Assembly (NCBI GenBank): GCA_963678705.1
Contig: OY783218.1
Coordinates: 9,248,152-9,312,151 of the forward strand
DNA from: Panorpa germanica
Lineage: Eukaryota > Arthropoda > Insecta > Mecoptera > Panorpidae
Direction of reading: 5' to 3'
Length of the DNA: 64,000 bases
Shown here in pieces: positions 50,501 to 59,914 of the stretch (positions within the stretch are counted from its first letter, which is position 1; each line of letters begins with the position of its first letter). The notes under the pieces were generated by a model that saw only the letters and a program-made list of their open reading frames with translations, was not told where the DNA came from and did not search any database. A program made the translations under genes and the position numbers.

Positions 50501-53500
50501 GGTAACTACGCCATAAAAATTACAAATAACCATTACAGAGATTTGTGTTTGAGAAAGAAAGTAACAGTTAACTTTCTCGATGCATAAAACATCGTAAAAA
50601 TAATAAAACTATTAAAACGTATACGTTAAAAAAAATATTTTTTAACTTCATACATGCAGTGTCGGATCCTTCAAACAATTTGGATCCGAAGCGTATAGGA
50701 GTCGACTTAGAATAGGAATCGACATTCGACAAAAAAGAGTATCCATTTCGAAGTCATTTTGGATCAAAAACGGAGGCGAAAGTTTCAGAAGCAAAATACG
50801 AAATTTCTATTCCTGAACGATTTTCTAGCTGTGGCTTAGAACTTGCTTCGAAAAATCTTACTCAAATTGCCATTGACATTACTACGATATGAAAAAATGT
50901 TTGTACCCAGTAAACAATTTGGTGAAGTGTCCTATTTGGTGAAGTTCGAGTCACTCGTACAATTCTATTCTAACGCTTTACAAGTTCTCTACCTGTCACA
51001 GATTTTGTGTTAGTTTTTCATAATAATATTCTTTCTTTTTCCAACATCATTCATTAAGTATTTCTGTTTCTTTCCCACATGGGTATATTTTTATTATCCG
51101 GTCATAAATCATAAACCTACTCCGCTTTTAATTCAGCAGTGAACCGTCGTTGCAATGTCTGTAGCTCATAAAAAGGACCTTTCCTTTGAACGACTGAATA
51201 GAAAACGAACACGATCCAGACAAAAAATTCATGATACGTAATAGAAATTAAGTAGAATTTACTCCAAAATGTTTACTGGGTAGGGATAATGTCGACTGAG
51301 GAACTTGTTGGACAATTTCACGAGGCCTTTTTATTTAAATTGTACACAATTATTAATAATTTAATTTACCAAGCTTTCAGATTTACCTAATTTTATTTTA
51401 TTGTACCATGCATTTTCTGTGCCATGCGTTGCCCTGAATATCGTTATCTCAATCACCACCGCCACTGGATTGCTATCTCAAAACGAGCAGGTTTATTATT
51501 GACCTACGATAATTTGCATGTAATATGAACTCTAATATACTCCAAATGGTTTATTGTGAAACTTATTAGACAGCGGTGTGGTTTAGTCCTTATATATGAG
51601 CCCTTGCCATTAGAGAAGCTATAATATATATATGTAAGGCGTGGTGATTAATTAAAATAATATATATTTTTACAATTGTCCAAATACATATTGTGTAAAT
51701 CCGTCACTGCATACCTATAAATGTGAAATCTACTTTACCGACATTTGTTTTGAATTTTAAACTATTCCTATTATTATATTGTTATAAATAATTGTAAAGT
51801 TCTTATAAAAAAATATGAAACTATTTCATTTGTGGTTTTGTTCAACCTTCACTAATCAACTAATTCACGAACGCATTGAAGTGAATCTTATTCATTTCTC
51901 GTATCCATCTGAACCTGGATGCTGTGCTGGACCGTGCGCATGCGCTATAGTACGAGTAATCTTCAAGTCATGCAAAAGTGAAAGTATTTACCGTTACTTT
52001 TTGGTCGACGGTCGTTGCTTGATCGTTCGATGGTGATAACAATTAACAAACGAAATAAAATGTAAGCTGTTGATGCGCCGGTCACTGGCCCAGATTGTAA
52101 CGATTCATCTTCGGGATGCGTCGGGCATCCCGAAGCAGATTTGTGTTTGTCGTTAAAAAGAAAGAGTCAACATCATTTTAAAATATGTCTACATCTTTCT
52201 AATTTTTTTTAAATATTCAAAAGTTGATTTAAAATTTAAATACTTTTTGAGCAAGCACTATATGCATCTCTTTTACACTCTGATGTGTAATATAGATAAC
52301 GATTCATAGAAGTTAAGAGGGTTGGAACACATATGACGTAGCTTTAATGATTAAAGAGACAAAAATGATTATTTCTATCGTTAATAACTTCTAGAATATT
52401 TTGAATTGAATAAAAATAATTGGATATTTGAGGTTTTAAACTCAATTTTATCAATATATAGGGCTATTCATTCATTACGTCACATGCAAAAGGAAACGGA
52501 GGGGGCCCACAAAGTGTGACGTAACATCTAATTTAAAATTAGACTTCCAAAAAAATAAAAAACCAGACCAAAAAGGAAAATAGGAGTTAAAATATATATG
52601 TAAATGTGTCATTACAGAAAAGAGTACAAAAAGTGTGACAAGACGTGACAATAGGAACTGTCACAATTATCACAATGTACAAAAAGGGCAACACCAAATC
52701 ATGCTAAGAGAATATAACGAAATGCAACACACTCTTTTAATAACTGTCAAACATCAATAAATTATGCAACGAATGTTTACTTTAACTAATGCAAACATTT
52801 CTAATATAAGTAGTAACAGTAATGTAATAAAAATGTTAATAGATGTTATAAAAATCTATTATATAATATATGTGAAATAAATAATACATATTTAACAAGT
52901 TTAAGCACCAATAAAAAAAAAACATAACCTCAACTTAGTCAATAATTTGCATAATTACTCACGTAGTATGTTGGTGTGTAAACAAGTAAAAGTGGAATCG
53001 CAATATCTATTCGCTCATTTACATTTCTCAAACCACTTTCTTTTAATGATTCATTATTTGCTGTATAATATAATAAATAAATATTATAATAATTAAACTA
53101 GTTATGACACTTCTACTACGGTATACAAGTACTTCCAGTTATTTTACGGAAGTCCATGATTACTTGTGCAAGCTACCGTAGATGGAACGGGAGTACAAGA
53201 TATAGGCAACGCTGCTGTCTGTAATATAGCAAAGTATTTTGACATTTCTCGCCTTATTTCTGTTATCAAATAGTTCTTTTTCTAATAGAGATACATCTAA
53301 ATGAAGGATAAACATATTTAACTGGGCACATACTGGATATAAAACTGTTTTTAGACCATCTTTAGATTGTACGTAATTCTTACGCCTGGGAACCCGGCAT
53401 AACCTCTTACTTTTTAATTCTTTAATTAATTTAATCCTGTGGTCGCAATTTAAATCTGATTAAATTGTTACCCGTATAAAAACTGCTATCATGACTGTAC

Positions 53501-55546
53501 ACTGTATATGATCTTAATTATACAACAACGTATGTCACCAACAATAAATACAGTACAGTGAACAATGCGTACACAAACGAATAAAATGAATATAACTTCA
53601 GAATTAGAGAATGTATACAGAAACAATTTCATGAAATTTCTTTTTAATTCCTTAGTGGCAGTGTCAGCCGTTTCATACAGCTGCCCCTTGAGTGTTGACC
53701 TGAAGAAAGTAGCCTTGGATGAACTCCGTGAAGATGACAGCCTTCGAACCCAGTGCCTCGAACAATTTAGAGAATGGATCGCTAAGCACCCTCATATAAA
53801 AAAATGCCGGACTGGTAAAAACCGTTAAATATCGTTAATAATTTTGAAAATATTTACTAATGTTGATATTTATTTTAGATTCTGTTTTCCTTCTCCGATT
53901 TTTACGAACAAAAAAATTCTCTGTTCCCCAGTCTTGTGATATGTTGGAGAAATATTTAACCATCAGGCAACTGTATCCGCAGTGGTTTACTAACCTGGAT
54001 ATTGAAGATCCTGCTTTGAATGAAATCGTAACGAGCGGATATATTGTACCATTACCCCAACGGGATAGCAAAGGAAGAAGAGTGATTCTGTCATGCGCTG
54101 GTAAATATAATATGATCTTTTGAAATATTACTCTTTCGTCTACAGCAACGACATCTATAAAGAACTAGCAGAAGTATGGTTTTTGTTAATTTTATTTTAC
54201 ATCAAAAAATTGACAGAAGTATTTCTACCTGAAATTTGATTTTCCGGTTAACTTTAGATTACTTAATATATACATGTGAGTTAGGTACTGTAGCACTGAT
54301 ATAAGTATGTCAACTCGCTTGCTCTCTGCTGCATAACAGAGATAACAATAGGTTTAAGAGGTAGAGAGAATAATAATAATTAGTGAGACACAAATGACTA
54401 TTTTATTTGTTATTATGTATATTAACATTGTATCTAATTACCAGGACGCTTTGATCCATACAAATATACGTCCACCCAGATGGCCAGGGCTCACAGTTTG
54501 GTGGTGGAAGCCCTTTTAGATGACGAACAAAGTCAAGTGTCTGGTTATAGCCACGTGAACGATGAAAGTGGACTTCAAATGGGTCATCTCAGCCTGTGGT
54601 CCTTGACGGACATTAAAAATATGTTGCGTTGCATACAGGTAAAGAAATTGTAACATTATTTTTATAGTATATTAAAACTCTACTAAAATGTTTTTAATTT
54701 TAGAATTCTACTCCAATGAGACATAAGGAAACTCATCTTATAAATATTCCACCCTTCGCCAATAAATTCATGGAATTCGCTATCTCAATGTTAAGCGATA
54801 AGTTGAAGAAACGAGTTATGGTATGTTGATAAAAGATGACGCCAGCGCATATAAAGAAAATAAATTGTATCAATAGGAGGTGACTGTTTTAAATTTACCA
54901 CCACTCTGCACAAATATGTCTCAGACTTGCAATATTTAATATATGTAATTTAGAGAGTTGGGAAATTATTCATAAAGTGCTATATAGTACTACTAGTCAA
55001 TAATATACCAGTTATTTTTTAAATTTACCGGGTCTATCCGTTGTCGAAGTATAGATCGAAATCATATTCTTACTTTTATTATTTTATTGGTATAACATTG
55101 ATTTCATTAGTGTAACTATATTCTGTAAATATTTCCCATATTTATATATTAAATAAATAAAAAGATAAATGTAAATATTTTGATTCTTATAAGATTTATT
55201 AACAAAAGAAAACAGTCACCTTCTATTGATACAATATTTTTTTACTAATTGTGTTTGGTTACTTAAAATAATAAATAACATTATCGAATTACAGATGCAT
55301 AAATCTCTGGATGATCTAAAAATGAACATAGATTCATCTATTTTACCTTTGGAGTACGGTGGTAAAGTACCCTTGGCTGATATGATTGAAGAATTTAAAG
55401 AAAAATGTCGTGCACAGAGAGAATCACTTTTAGCGTTGGATAACATGAAAATTGTAATAACAGACAAAAGTATTTTAGAACCGGAAGAAGAAGGCGAACT
55501 TGGTTCAGGTGTTAGTGGCAGCTTTAGAAAACTTCAGGTAGATTAA
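41520..55546 (+). CDS. CRAL-TRIO lipid-binding protein
   Basis: Exons are 41520-41547, 53656-53814, 53879-54100, 54445-54638, 54704-54820 and 55295-55546. All phases agree, giving 323 residues, the usual size of insect alpha-tocopherol-transfer/clavesin-like proteins. The N-terminal helical part (DELREDDSLRTQCLEQFREW) and FLLRFLRTKKFSV, where residues line up with the CRAL-TRIO N domain, precede the lipid-binding domain with GRRVILSCAGRFDP, HVNDESGLQMGHLSLWS and HLINIPPFANKFMEFAI. The end has LPLEYGGKVPL, the family's closing motif. Such proteins carry retinoids, tocopherol or phosphoinositides in the cytosol; the ligand cannot be read here. The first exon is inferred from its strong donor CG/GTAAGT, phase 1 fit and TATA/initiator promoter; it implies an intron of 12,108 bases. 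An alternative is an unspliced start at 53565 in frame, downstream of TATAAAAAC at 53475. Confidence 0.85.
42708..43414 (-). mobile_element. MITE-2 copy I, long form
   Basis: This 707-base copy runs from ATGAGCTTGTGCCC to GGACACAAGCCCAT. It has about 80 extra bases compared with the common form, including CTCTTTTATACAACAGAGCG and a short inverted AGAGATAGCAT word, between CATCACAG and GGTTACCAACCTTAC. The same module is in copy G and in decayed form in copy B, so the long form probably precedes the short one. Confidence 0.9.
44458..45182 (+). mobile_element. MITE-3 copy d
   Basis: The most complete copy, from GGTTAAGGTCAAAACGATAA to AAAAAAGTTGAAACCTTACC; the ends are only weakly inverted. 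On the minus strand the frame from 44678 reads MMSYEGHRNVTFFCDV, then SMPHFLSFIYENFTKYSSN and VILSCSNYRNNYI, matching copies a and b. A duplicated AAAAAGCTATGTCTG occurs at 44973-45000. Confidence 0.85.
45287..45500. mobile_element. hAT-like terminal fragment
   Basis: Begins CAGAGGCGGCCTTAGGGG, close to the CAGGGGCGGCCTT at 3929. Around 45449-45490 the sequence is the inverse of 4091-4130. The CAG-GGCGG type of end is frequent in hAT transposons. No transposase was seen. Confidence 0.4.
46180..46550. mobile_element. Divergent Harbinger-like copy
   Basis: Many words are shared, in order, with 6150-6719: GTCCGAATACGGGCG, CTATCCGAACC, TTGTAAATGCA, GTGTATCGATAAAAATTAA, ATGATAAATTAT and CAATACACCC. 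The right end (CTTAAATACG...GGCC) is preserved in outline, while the left end is not clear. Confidence 0.7.
46547..47032. mobile_element. Element with about 40-bp inverted ends
   Basis: The left end GGCCGCACACGAGGCGACTG continuing to TTGCAAACCTTAGCCCCG is mirrored by CGGGGCTAAGGTTTGCAAAC...GGGCC on the right, with a few mismatches. GC content is raised at both ends. The left end abuts or overlaps the right end of the preceding Harbinger-like copy. No coding frame of note. It is a non-autonomous DNA element of unknown family. Confidence 0.7.
47494..48132 (-). mobile_element. MITE-2 copy J
   Basis: Starts ATGGGCTTGTGTCCAATG and ends in a degraded right terminus (GAGAACACTAGCCT). The interior is near-identical to copy D. 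Confidence 0.88.
49464..50079 (+). mobile_element. MITE-2 copy K
   Basis: Complete copy from ATGGGTTTGTGTCCTCAT to GGACACAAGCCCAT. It opposes copies I and J within the same intron, so large foldback structures are possible in the pre-mRNA. Confidence 0.9.
50906..51280. mobile_element. MITE-1 copy, middle-length form
   Basis: The 375-base copy begins CCCAGTAAACAATTTGGTG and ends CCAAAATGTTTACTGGG, flanked by TA on both sides. Its interior (GTTCGAGTCACTCGTACAATT, CTACCTGTCACAGATTTTG, CAGCAGTGAACC) differs from the 250-base copies but matches both halves of the 867-base copy at 55787-56653. Confidence 0.88.
51930..52035 (+). promoter_or_regulatory. NRF-1-like palindrome and CG-rich leader-like patch
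   Basis: TGCGCATGCGC at 51935-51945 is a full match to the palindromic NRF-1/erect-wing site. It is followed by a CG-dinucleotide-rich run (GGTCGACGGTCGTTGCTTG) ending at GATG/GTGATA, a possible donor near 52033. It lies 1.6 kb upstream of exon 2 of the CRAL-TRIO gene and might be an alternative first exon. No TATA box or splice proof. Confidence 0.3.
52109..52135. other. Perfect GC-rich hairpin
   Basis: CTTCGGGATGC and GCATCCCGAAG are perfect 11-base inverted arms around a 5-base loop. In DNA this AT-rich the structure is conspicuous. It has no T-run behind it and no known element around it. It may be a transposon end or an RNA structure. Confidence 0.6.
52458..52540 (+). mobile_element. 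Possible transposon end
   Basis: GGGCTATTCATTCATTACGT followed by CAC and a purine-rich GGAGGGGGCCC tract, then GTGTGACGTAAC, resembles terminal regions seen in several insect DNA transposons. No inverted partner was found in the next kilobase. Confidence 0.3.
53475..53600 (+). promoter_or_regulatory. Possible internal promoter and alternative start of CRAL-TRIO gene
   Basis: TATAAAAAC at 53475 precedes an in-frame ATG at 53565 that runs without intron into the CRAL-TRIO exon, adding MRTQTNKMNITSELENVY and further residues in place of MDNSVISDN. No good initiator sits at the expected place. A pyrimidine-rich acceptor (TTTCTTTTTAATTCCTTAG) at 53655 favours splicing from the distant exon instead. 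Confidence 0.3.
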
Positions 55547-55786
55547 GGGCACAAAGGCAAGCCAAGCTATGGTTCCAATCACATATATATTTAACATAAA
55601 TAAGTTAATTCAATTTTTAAATTATTATTTTTTATATAAATTAAAAATTTCTAAAAATTAAGCTATTTTAAATAATTTTAAAAGTTTTTAAGAATATAAA
55701 TTGCTTAATTATGAGCGACCAAAGTAAAATAATTAATCTCTGGACAAAATGCCCTAACATTAATTTTAAGTTAATTTTATTAATAC
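55547..55786. other. 3' region of the CRAL-TRIO gene
   Basis: AT-rich 3' untranslated sequence. No canonical AATAAA occurs before the next repeat, so the end of the transcript is undetermined and may lie inside the MITE-1 element, which carries AATAAA words near 56050. Confidence 0.4.
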
Positions 55787-56653
55787 CCCAGTAAACATTT
55801 TGGAGTAAATTCTACTTAATTTCTATTACATATCATGAGTTTTTTGTCAGGAACGTGTTCGTTTTCTATTCAGTCGTTCATAGGAAAGGCCCTTTTTATG
55901 ACCTACAGAGATCGTAACGCCGGTTCACTGCTGAATTAAAAGCGACTCCGGTTTATGATGACCGGAGCTATAAACTTGACACTAGCAGGGATAGTAGGGG
56001 TATAAAACTTAATGGAATTCTACTTTTTAGAGTCTGCAAAATATAAATATTTAAATAAAGAAATAAATAGATGTAATCTTTATTACGGATCGTGATTTTT
56101 TTAATGAATATTATTCATCTTCAACAATACTCGTTATATTAGTTTTTTACATTGTTTTGGTGATTCAAAAATCCACGATCGGCAGGTCTGCGTTAGGTTT
56201 AAAACCTCTGTCTTACCATCGCTAGATACTATCTTCGTTTATATACATTATATTCGGGGATTGAGGGAGATAGCGTGTGCCTATTACCATTAAAGAAATA
56301 TTTGTTGAAAAAGGATAGCATATACTTTAAACATACTGTACTGAACAAAATACTATACAAGTATACAAGTGTAACGGTGAAAAATATATTTTACTTGTCT
56401 AACCGAATCTCGATTCTCTCTCAGTTTGAAATAAATGAGATGAAAGTGAACTTAAAAAAAATATATCCATGTGGGAAAGAAACAGAAATACTTAATGAAT
56501 GATGTTGGAAAAAGAAAGAATATTATTATGAAAAAATTTTAACAACTAACACAAAATCTGTGACAGGTAGAGAACTTGTAAAGCGTTAGAATAGAATTGT
56601 ACGAGTGACTCGAACTTCACCAAATAGGGCACTTCACCAAATTGTTTACTGGG
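55787..56653. mobile_element. MITE-1 long form
   Basis: The copy begins CCCAGTAAACATTTTGGAG and ends CCAAATTGTTTACTGGG. Its outer 200 bases on the left and about 200 on the right match the 375-base copy at 50906-51280 in reverse. The middle, about 55985-56455, is extra sequence absent from all other copies. An open 75-codon frame at 56275-56502 straddles this middle and shows no known domain. The long form may be nearer the parent transposon, or it may hold another insertion. Confidence 0.8.
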
Positions 56654-57955
56654 ACATGATCTTTATTTATCTGTTACTTTTGTATGATTTTAATATAATA
56701 GTTTTGAATTATAAGGGGCTGGATCACCCTATCGGATTCTTCTTGAAATGAGTGTTATTTTGATATTGGTAGCACTGCTATTTGATATATAGAAGTCCTA
56801 TAGAAAAATTTATGTTTAATTTCACTGTTTTAAATGAGCCTAAAGTACTCCAGATAATATGAACAAATATTCTACTTACTTTAATTTATTTAAGAATACA
56901 TTTGCTTGATATCAGAATTAAGATTAAATTCAATTTAAAAAGATAAAAGTTGGTTTTTAAAATTATTTTGAATAATCAGAATTTTTAAATGTAAACAAAA
57001 TTATATTTATTCATATAATCTGGTCGTCTGTTTATATATTCTTCTTAATTACTTATAGATTTTTAATTAGTGTACGTATTGATAATACAATTAGTTTAAT
57101 TTAGTTGTAAGAATCAAATTAGTTGAACTCAACCCTTGGTGGTATGATGTTACCAATACTGCGATTTTTTTCGTAGACTTTAATATATTATATTTATATT
57201 TTGTTAAATTTATCAAATTTAATAAAGTTCTTTACATAATACAACTACAAATTATATCACGTGTTATATGCATATTTAATAAAATAACTTTAATTAAAAT
57301 TCTGTATTTGTTTTATTTTTAAATTAATAAAAGAATAGAAGTGCATGTTACATCTGCGCCTAGAATAGCTGCAACCTAACTTGCACCACATCAATTGGAT
57401 GAACTTGTACAAATTTGAGTTAAAATTCAAATTCCAATAAATCTAAATTTAAATATAATTACCAAGCAACGAACTGCATCGCCAGATTCCATTTTATCCA
57501 GTGCCAATTTGTTATAGATTTTATTTATTTTAGATTCTTTTTTATCAAGTGTAAATTTATCCCAGGTCTTCCCAGTGTAAATCTTTTGCAGATTGTATTC
57601 TATCCAGTACAAATTTATCTTAGATTACATTTAATTCAGTGTAAATCTGCTATATTCTAGTATAAAATTGTTAAAGATTGGTTTGAGATTCCCTCGTTGA
57701 AGGGCCTATTTTTCTAGAAATGTATACTGGTAAAACTCTACAAAATATTTAAAAAAAACATTTAATTCATGTCATTTAAATACTATATATTCAATTAAAT
57801 ATTTTATAAATTCAGAGTTCAATCCGAATAGGAAAATGAAACTCTTAACAGGAATTAATATTGAATATTATTTAAGTATTACAGTTAAGGAATGGTGAAG
57901 GTAATGACAAGATGTGAGATTTTTAATGATAATATATCAAGGTTGATGTTCCTCT
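56654..57955. other. AT-rich spacer and 3' side of the SWIM gene
   Basis: No gene recognised. Around 57430-57660 a degenerate tandem word of the type AGTGTAAATTTATC recurs several times, giving a weak local repeat. Confidence 0.4.
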
Positions 57956-59239
57956 TTAGTTTTTCTTCTTCCTGTCCTTTTTGCCGCGCTTACTGTTACG
58001 ACGCTTATTACTCTTCTTATTCTCTTCCTTAGGCGGAGGTTGTTTATTCTTATTAGAATTCTTTCTCGGTTTCTTAGGAGGAAGCTTAAACACAGATTCC
58101 TTTTGAATTTTTCCTAAAATTTAAATAATTATACAGATGAAGCCAAGATACACACTAAATAATAATTCCTATAAATAAAAGGTTTGTATCTAAACTAACC
58201 AGTAGCAGCGTAATTTTGAATCAGATAAAGAATAGCGGCAACATGTCTGCATTTAGCAGCCCAAGATTCTTGTCCGATTGAACACTTGCAGGACGCCTGG
58301 GCTACTGCATGTAAACGATCATAAATACCAACATGAATTTTGATCAATAATGGCGTACTTCCTCGTTGAAAGACTGATATTATATAAATATCAATCTTGC
58401 TAACAAACACTTGCGTATTTGAGATGTATTTTTGAATAGCAAGTGTACGACCATATCGCCTTTCTGCAGATTCCTTTTTTGTTGCGAGAAACCATCGAAT
58501 AATAAATGTTGAAGTTATAAATCTAAATCTAGTATTTATAACGTCGGTTAACGAAATAAATGGGTTATCATCCAGTTTTGGAAATTCCATTGAACGTGGA
58601 AGAGGGTATCCTCCAGGTTGGAACATTAGTTCATTTAAATTATGCTCTTTGCATAATTGTGATAGTTTTAATCTGCAAATTTGTAAAAAGAAATTTATGA
58701 CATTTTGCTTTGATATTAAATATGCATGTACAGCGACAAAAGTTTAAATGTTGATAATAAAAAAAAACAAATAGTATTTTAAAGACAAAATCCTTAAATT
58801 GTCAGAGAAGTAATAGTTATGGTATACCACTTATGAAATAGGATTCTATTTCAAAAGGAATGTCTACCATTACGCATGGCATCATTCAACCTACACAGAA
58901 TATAAAGTATTTCTAATTTTAAACTTTCTCATTAGACACTAGACGATTTTATTTGAAGATAGAAATAACGATATACAAGGATATTAATTATTATACAACG
59001 AGGCCACCGGCCATATTGAAATTTTTGGTAAAAAAGTAAACTAAAAAACCGAATTACAAAAAAATTACAAAAAATTATACGTATTTAATTTTAATTCTAT
59101 GAGATTTACCCTAAATTAAATATATGTCATCTTACTCTAGGCTAGCTTTCTTGCTATTTGCAGTTTTAGCTGCATCCAACAAAAATTTGTTCTCATATTT
59201 TTTGTCCCGGCCTTTGTTGCCGGTTTGGTTCGGCAACAT
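57956..59239 (-). CDS. Small SWIM zinc-finger protein, unassigned
   Basis: Three exons on the minus strand (59239-59136, 58672-58200, 58113-57956) join in phases 2 and 1 to give 244 residues. The N-terminus MLPNQTGNKGRDKKYENKFL is basic. The middle holds a globular part ending in SCKCSIGQESW and KCRHVAAIL, that is C-x-C-x10-C-x-H, the SWIM zinc-chelating pattern. The C-terminal 50 residues are almost all Lys, Arg, Asn and Pro, a likely nuclear or nucleolar signal and nucleic-acid binding tail. SWIM fingers occur in MULE transposases, MEKK1, and ZSWIM proteins; no transposase catalytic part is seen here. I do not recognise the family. Consistent splice phases and a divergent neighbour suggest a real host gene rather than a transposon. 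Confidence 0.8.
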
Positions 59240-59914
59240 ATTTAATATTTTGTTAAAATATTGCACTTAGAAAATAAGATTATCTATCACCTTTGAAAAT
59301 AATACAATACACTTTTTGAATGCAATTGTTACGAAATGGCATTTATATTAAATGAAATAATTAACATTTACTTTGTTATTAAAGATAAAAAGCTTACTAT
59401 AATAAATATTTTCGAAAACAATGTTAGTTGGTAAGAAATTTGTATAATTTAAAATTTAAATTCAAATTTTGGAGTACCAATTTATAAAAATATTTTAGTT
59501 TAGCTATGCCATCTTCAACTCTTATCCAAAACTAAAAACTATTAACCCTTCATTAGTCAGATTTTTTAATAGATTTTAGGTTATGTTTTCATAAATGTAC
59601 AAAATTATGATTAAATTATGAGTACCAGGTATATTTTAAAATAAATAGATTAGTACACATTTAAAAATATGCATTCTGTAACGTACTTATAATTACTTCG
59701 TATTGTATTGCCAAATTTATTTATGCACTTTGTGCATATAACCTTTTAAGTTATCTACGAATGGCATTTTTGATAGACAGTTCTAAGCCAAGACTAAAAT
59801 AGATTGATTTTAAAGTTTTATTTCATTATTGGTTTTCAGGTCAATTACATTCAATTGGTGCCCAATTGTATCTTTAATTAACATTTTAGAAGTGCGTGAT
59901 TTTATTGCTTGACA
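59240..59914. promoter_or_regulatory. Divergent 5' region of SWIM and RTN4IP1-like genes
   Basis: The 675 bases between the two start codons contain no repeat recognised here and no well-placed TATA box. A bidirectional promoter is likely by arrangement alone. Confidence 0.4.

Larger units (their letters stand above)
41548..53655 (+). other. Long first intron of the CRAL-TRIO gene, repeat-rich
   Basis: The stretch holds MITE-1, MITE-2 and MITE-3 copies, a Harbinger-like relative and a second inverted-repeat element, all listed separately. No other coding exon was supported. Around 43480-43540 a GC-rich piece with CCCCCGCGTAATGTAATGCG looks like transposon debris. Around 52340-52460 a decayed MITE-2 half is seen. 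Confidence 0.45.

Noticed and set aside
51815..52036. 73-codon frame with several cysteines
   Set aside because: No signal peptide or domain; the CG-rich part is better read as a possible leader than as coding sequence.
53596..53655. A 60-base intron inside the local start of the CRAL-TRIO gene, donor GTATAC at 53613
   Set aside because: The resulting phase does not match the downstream exon.
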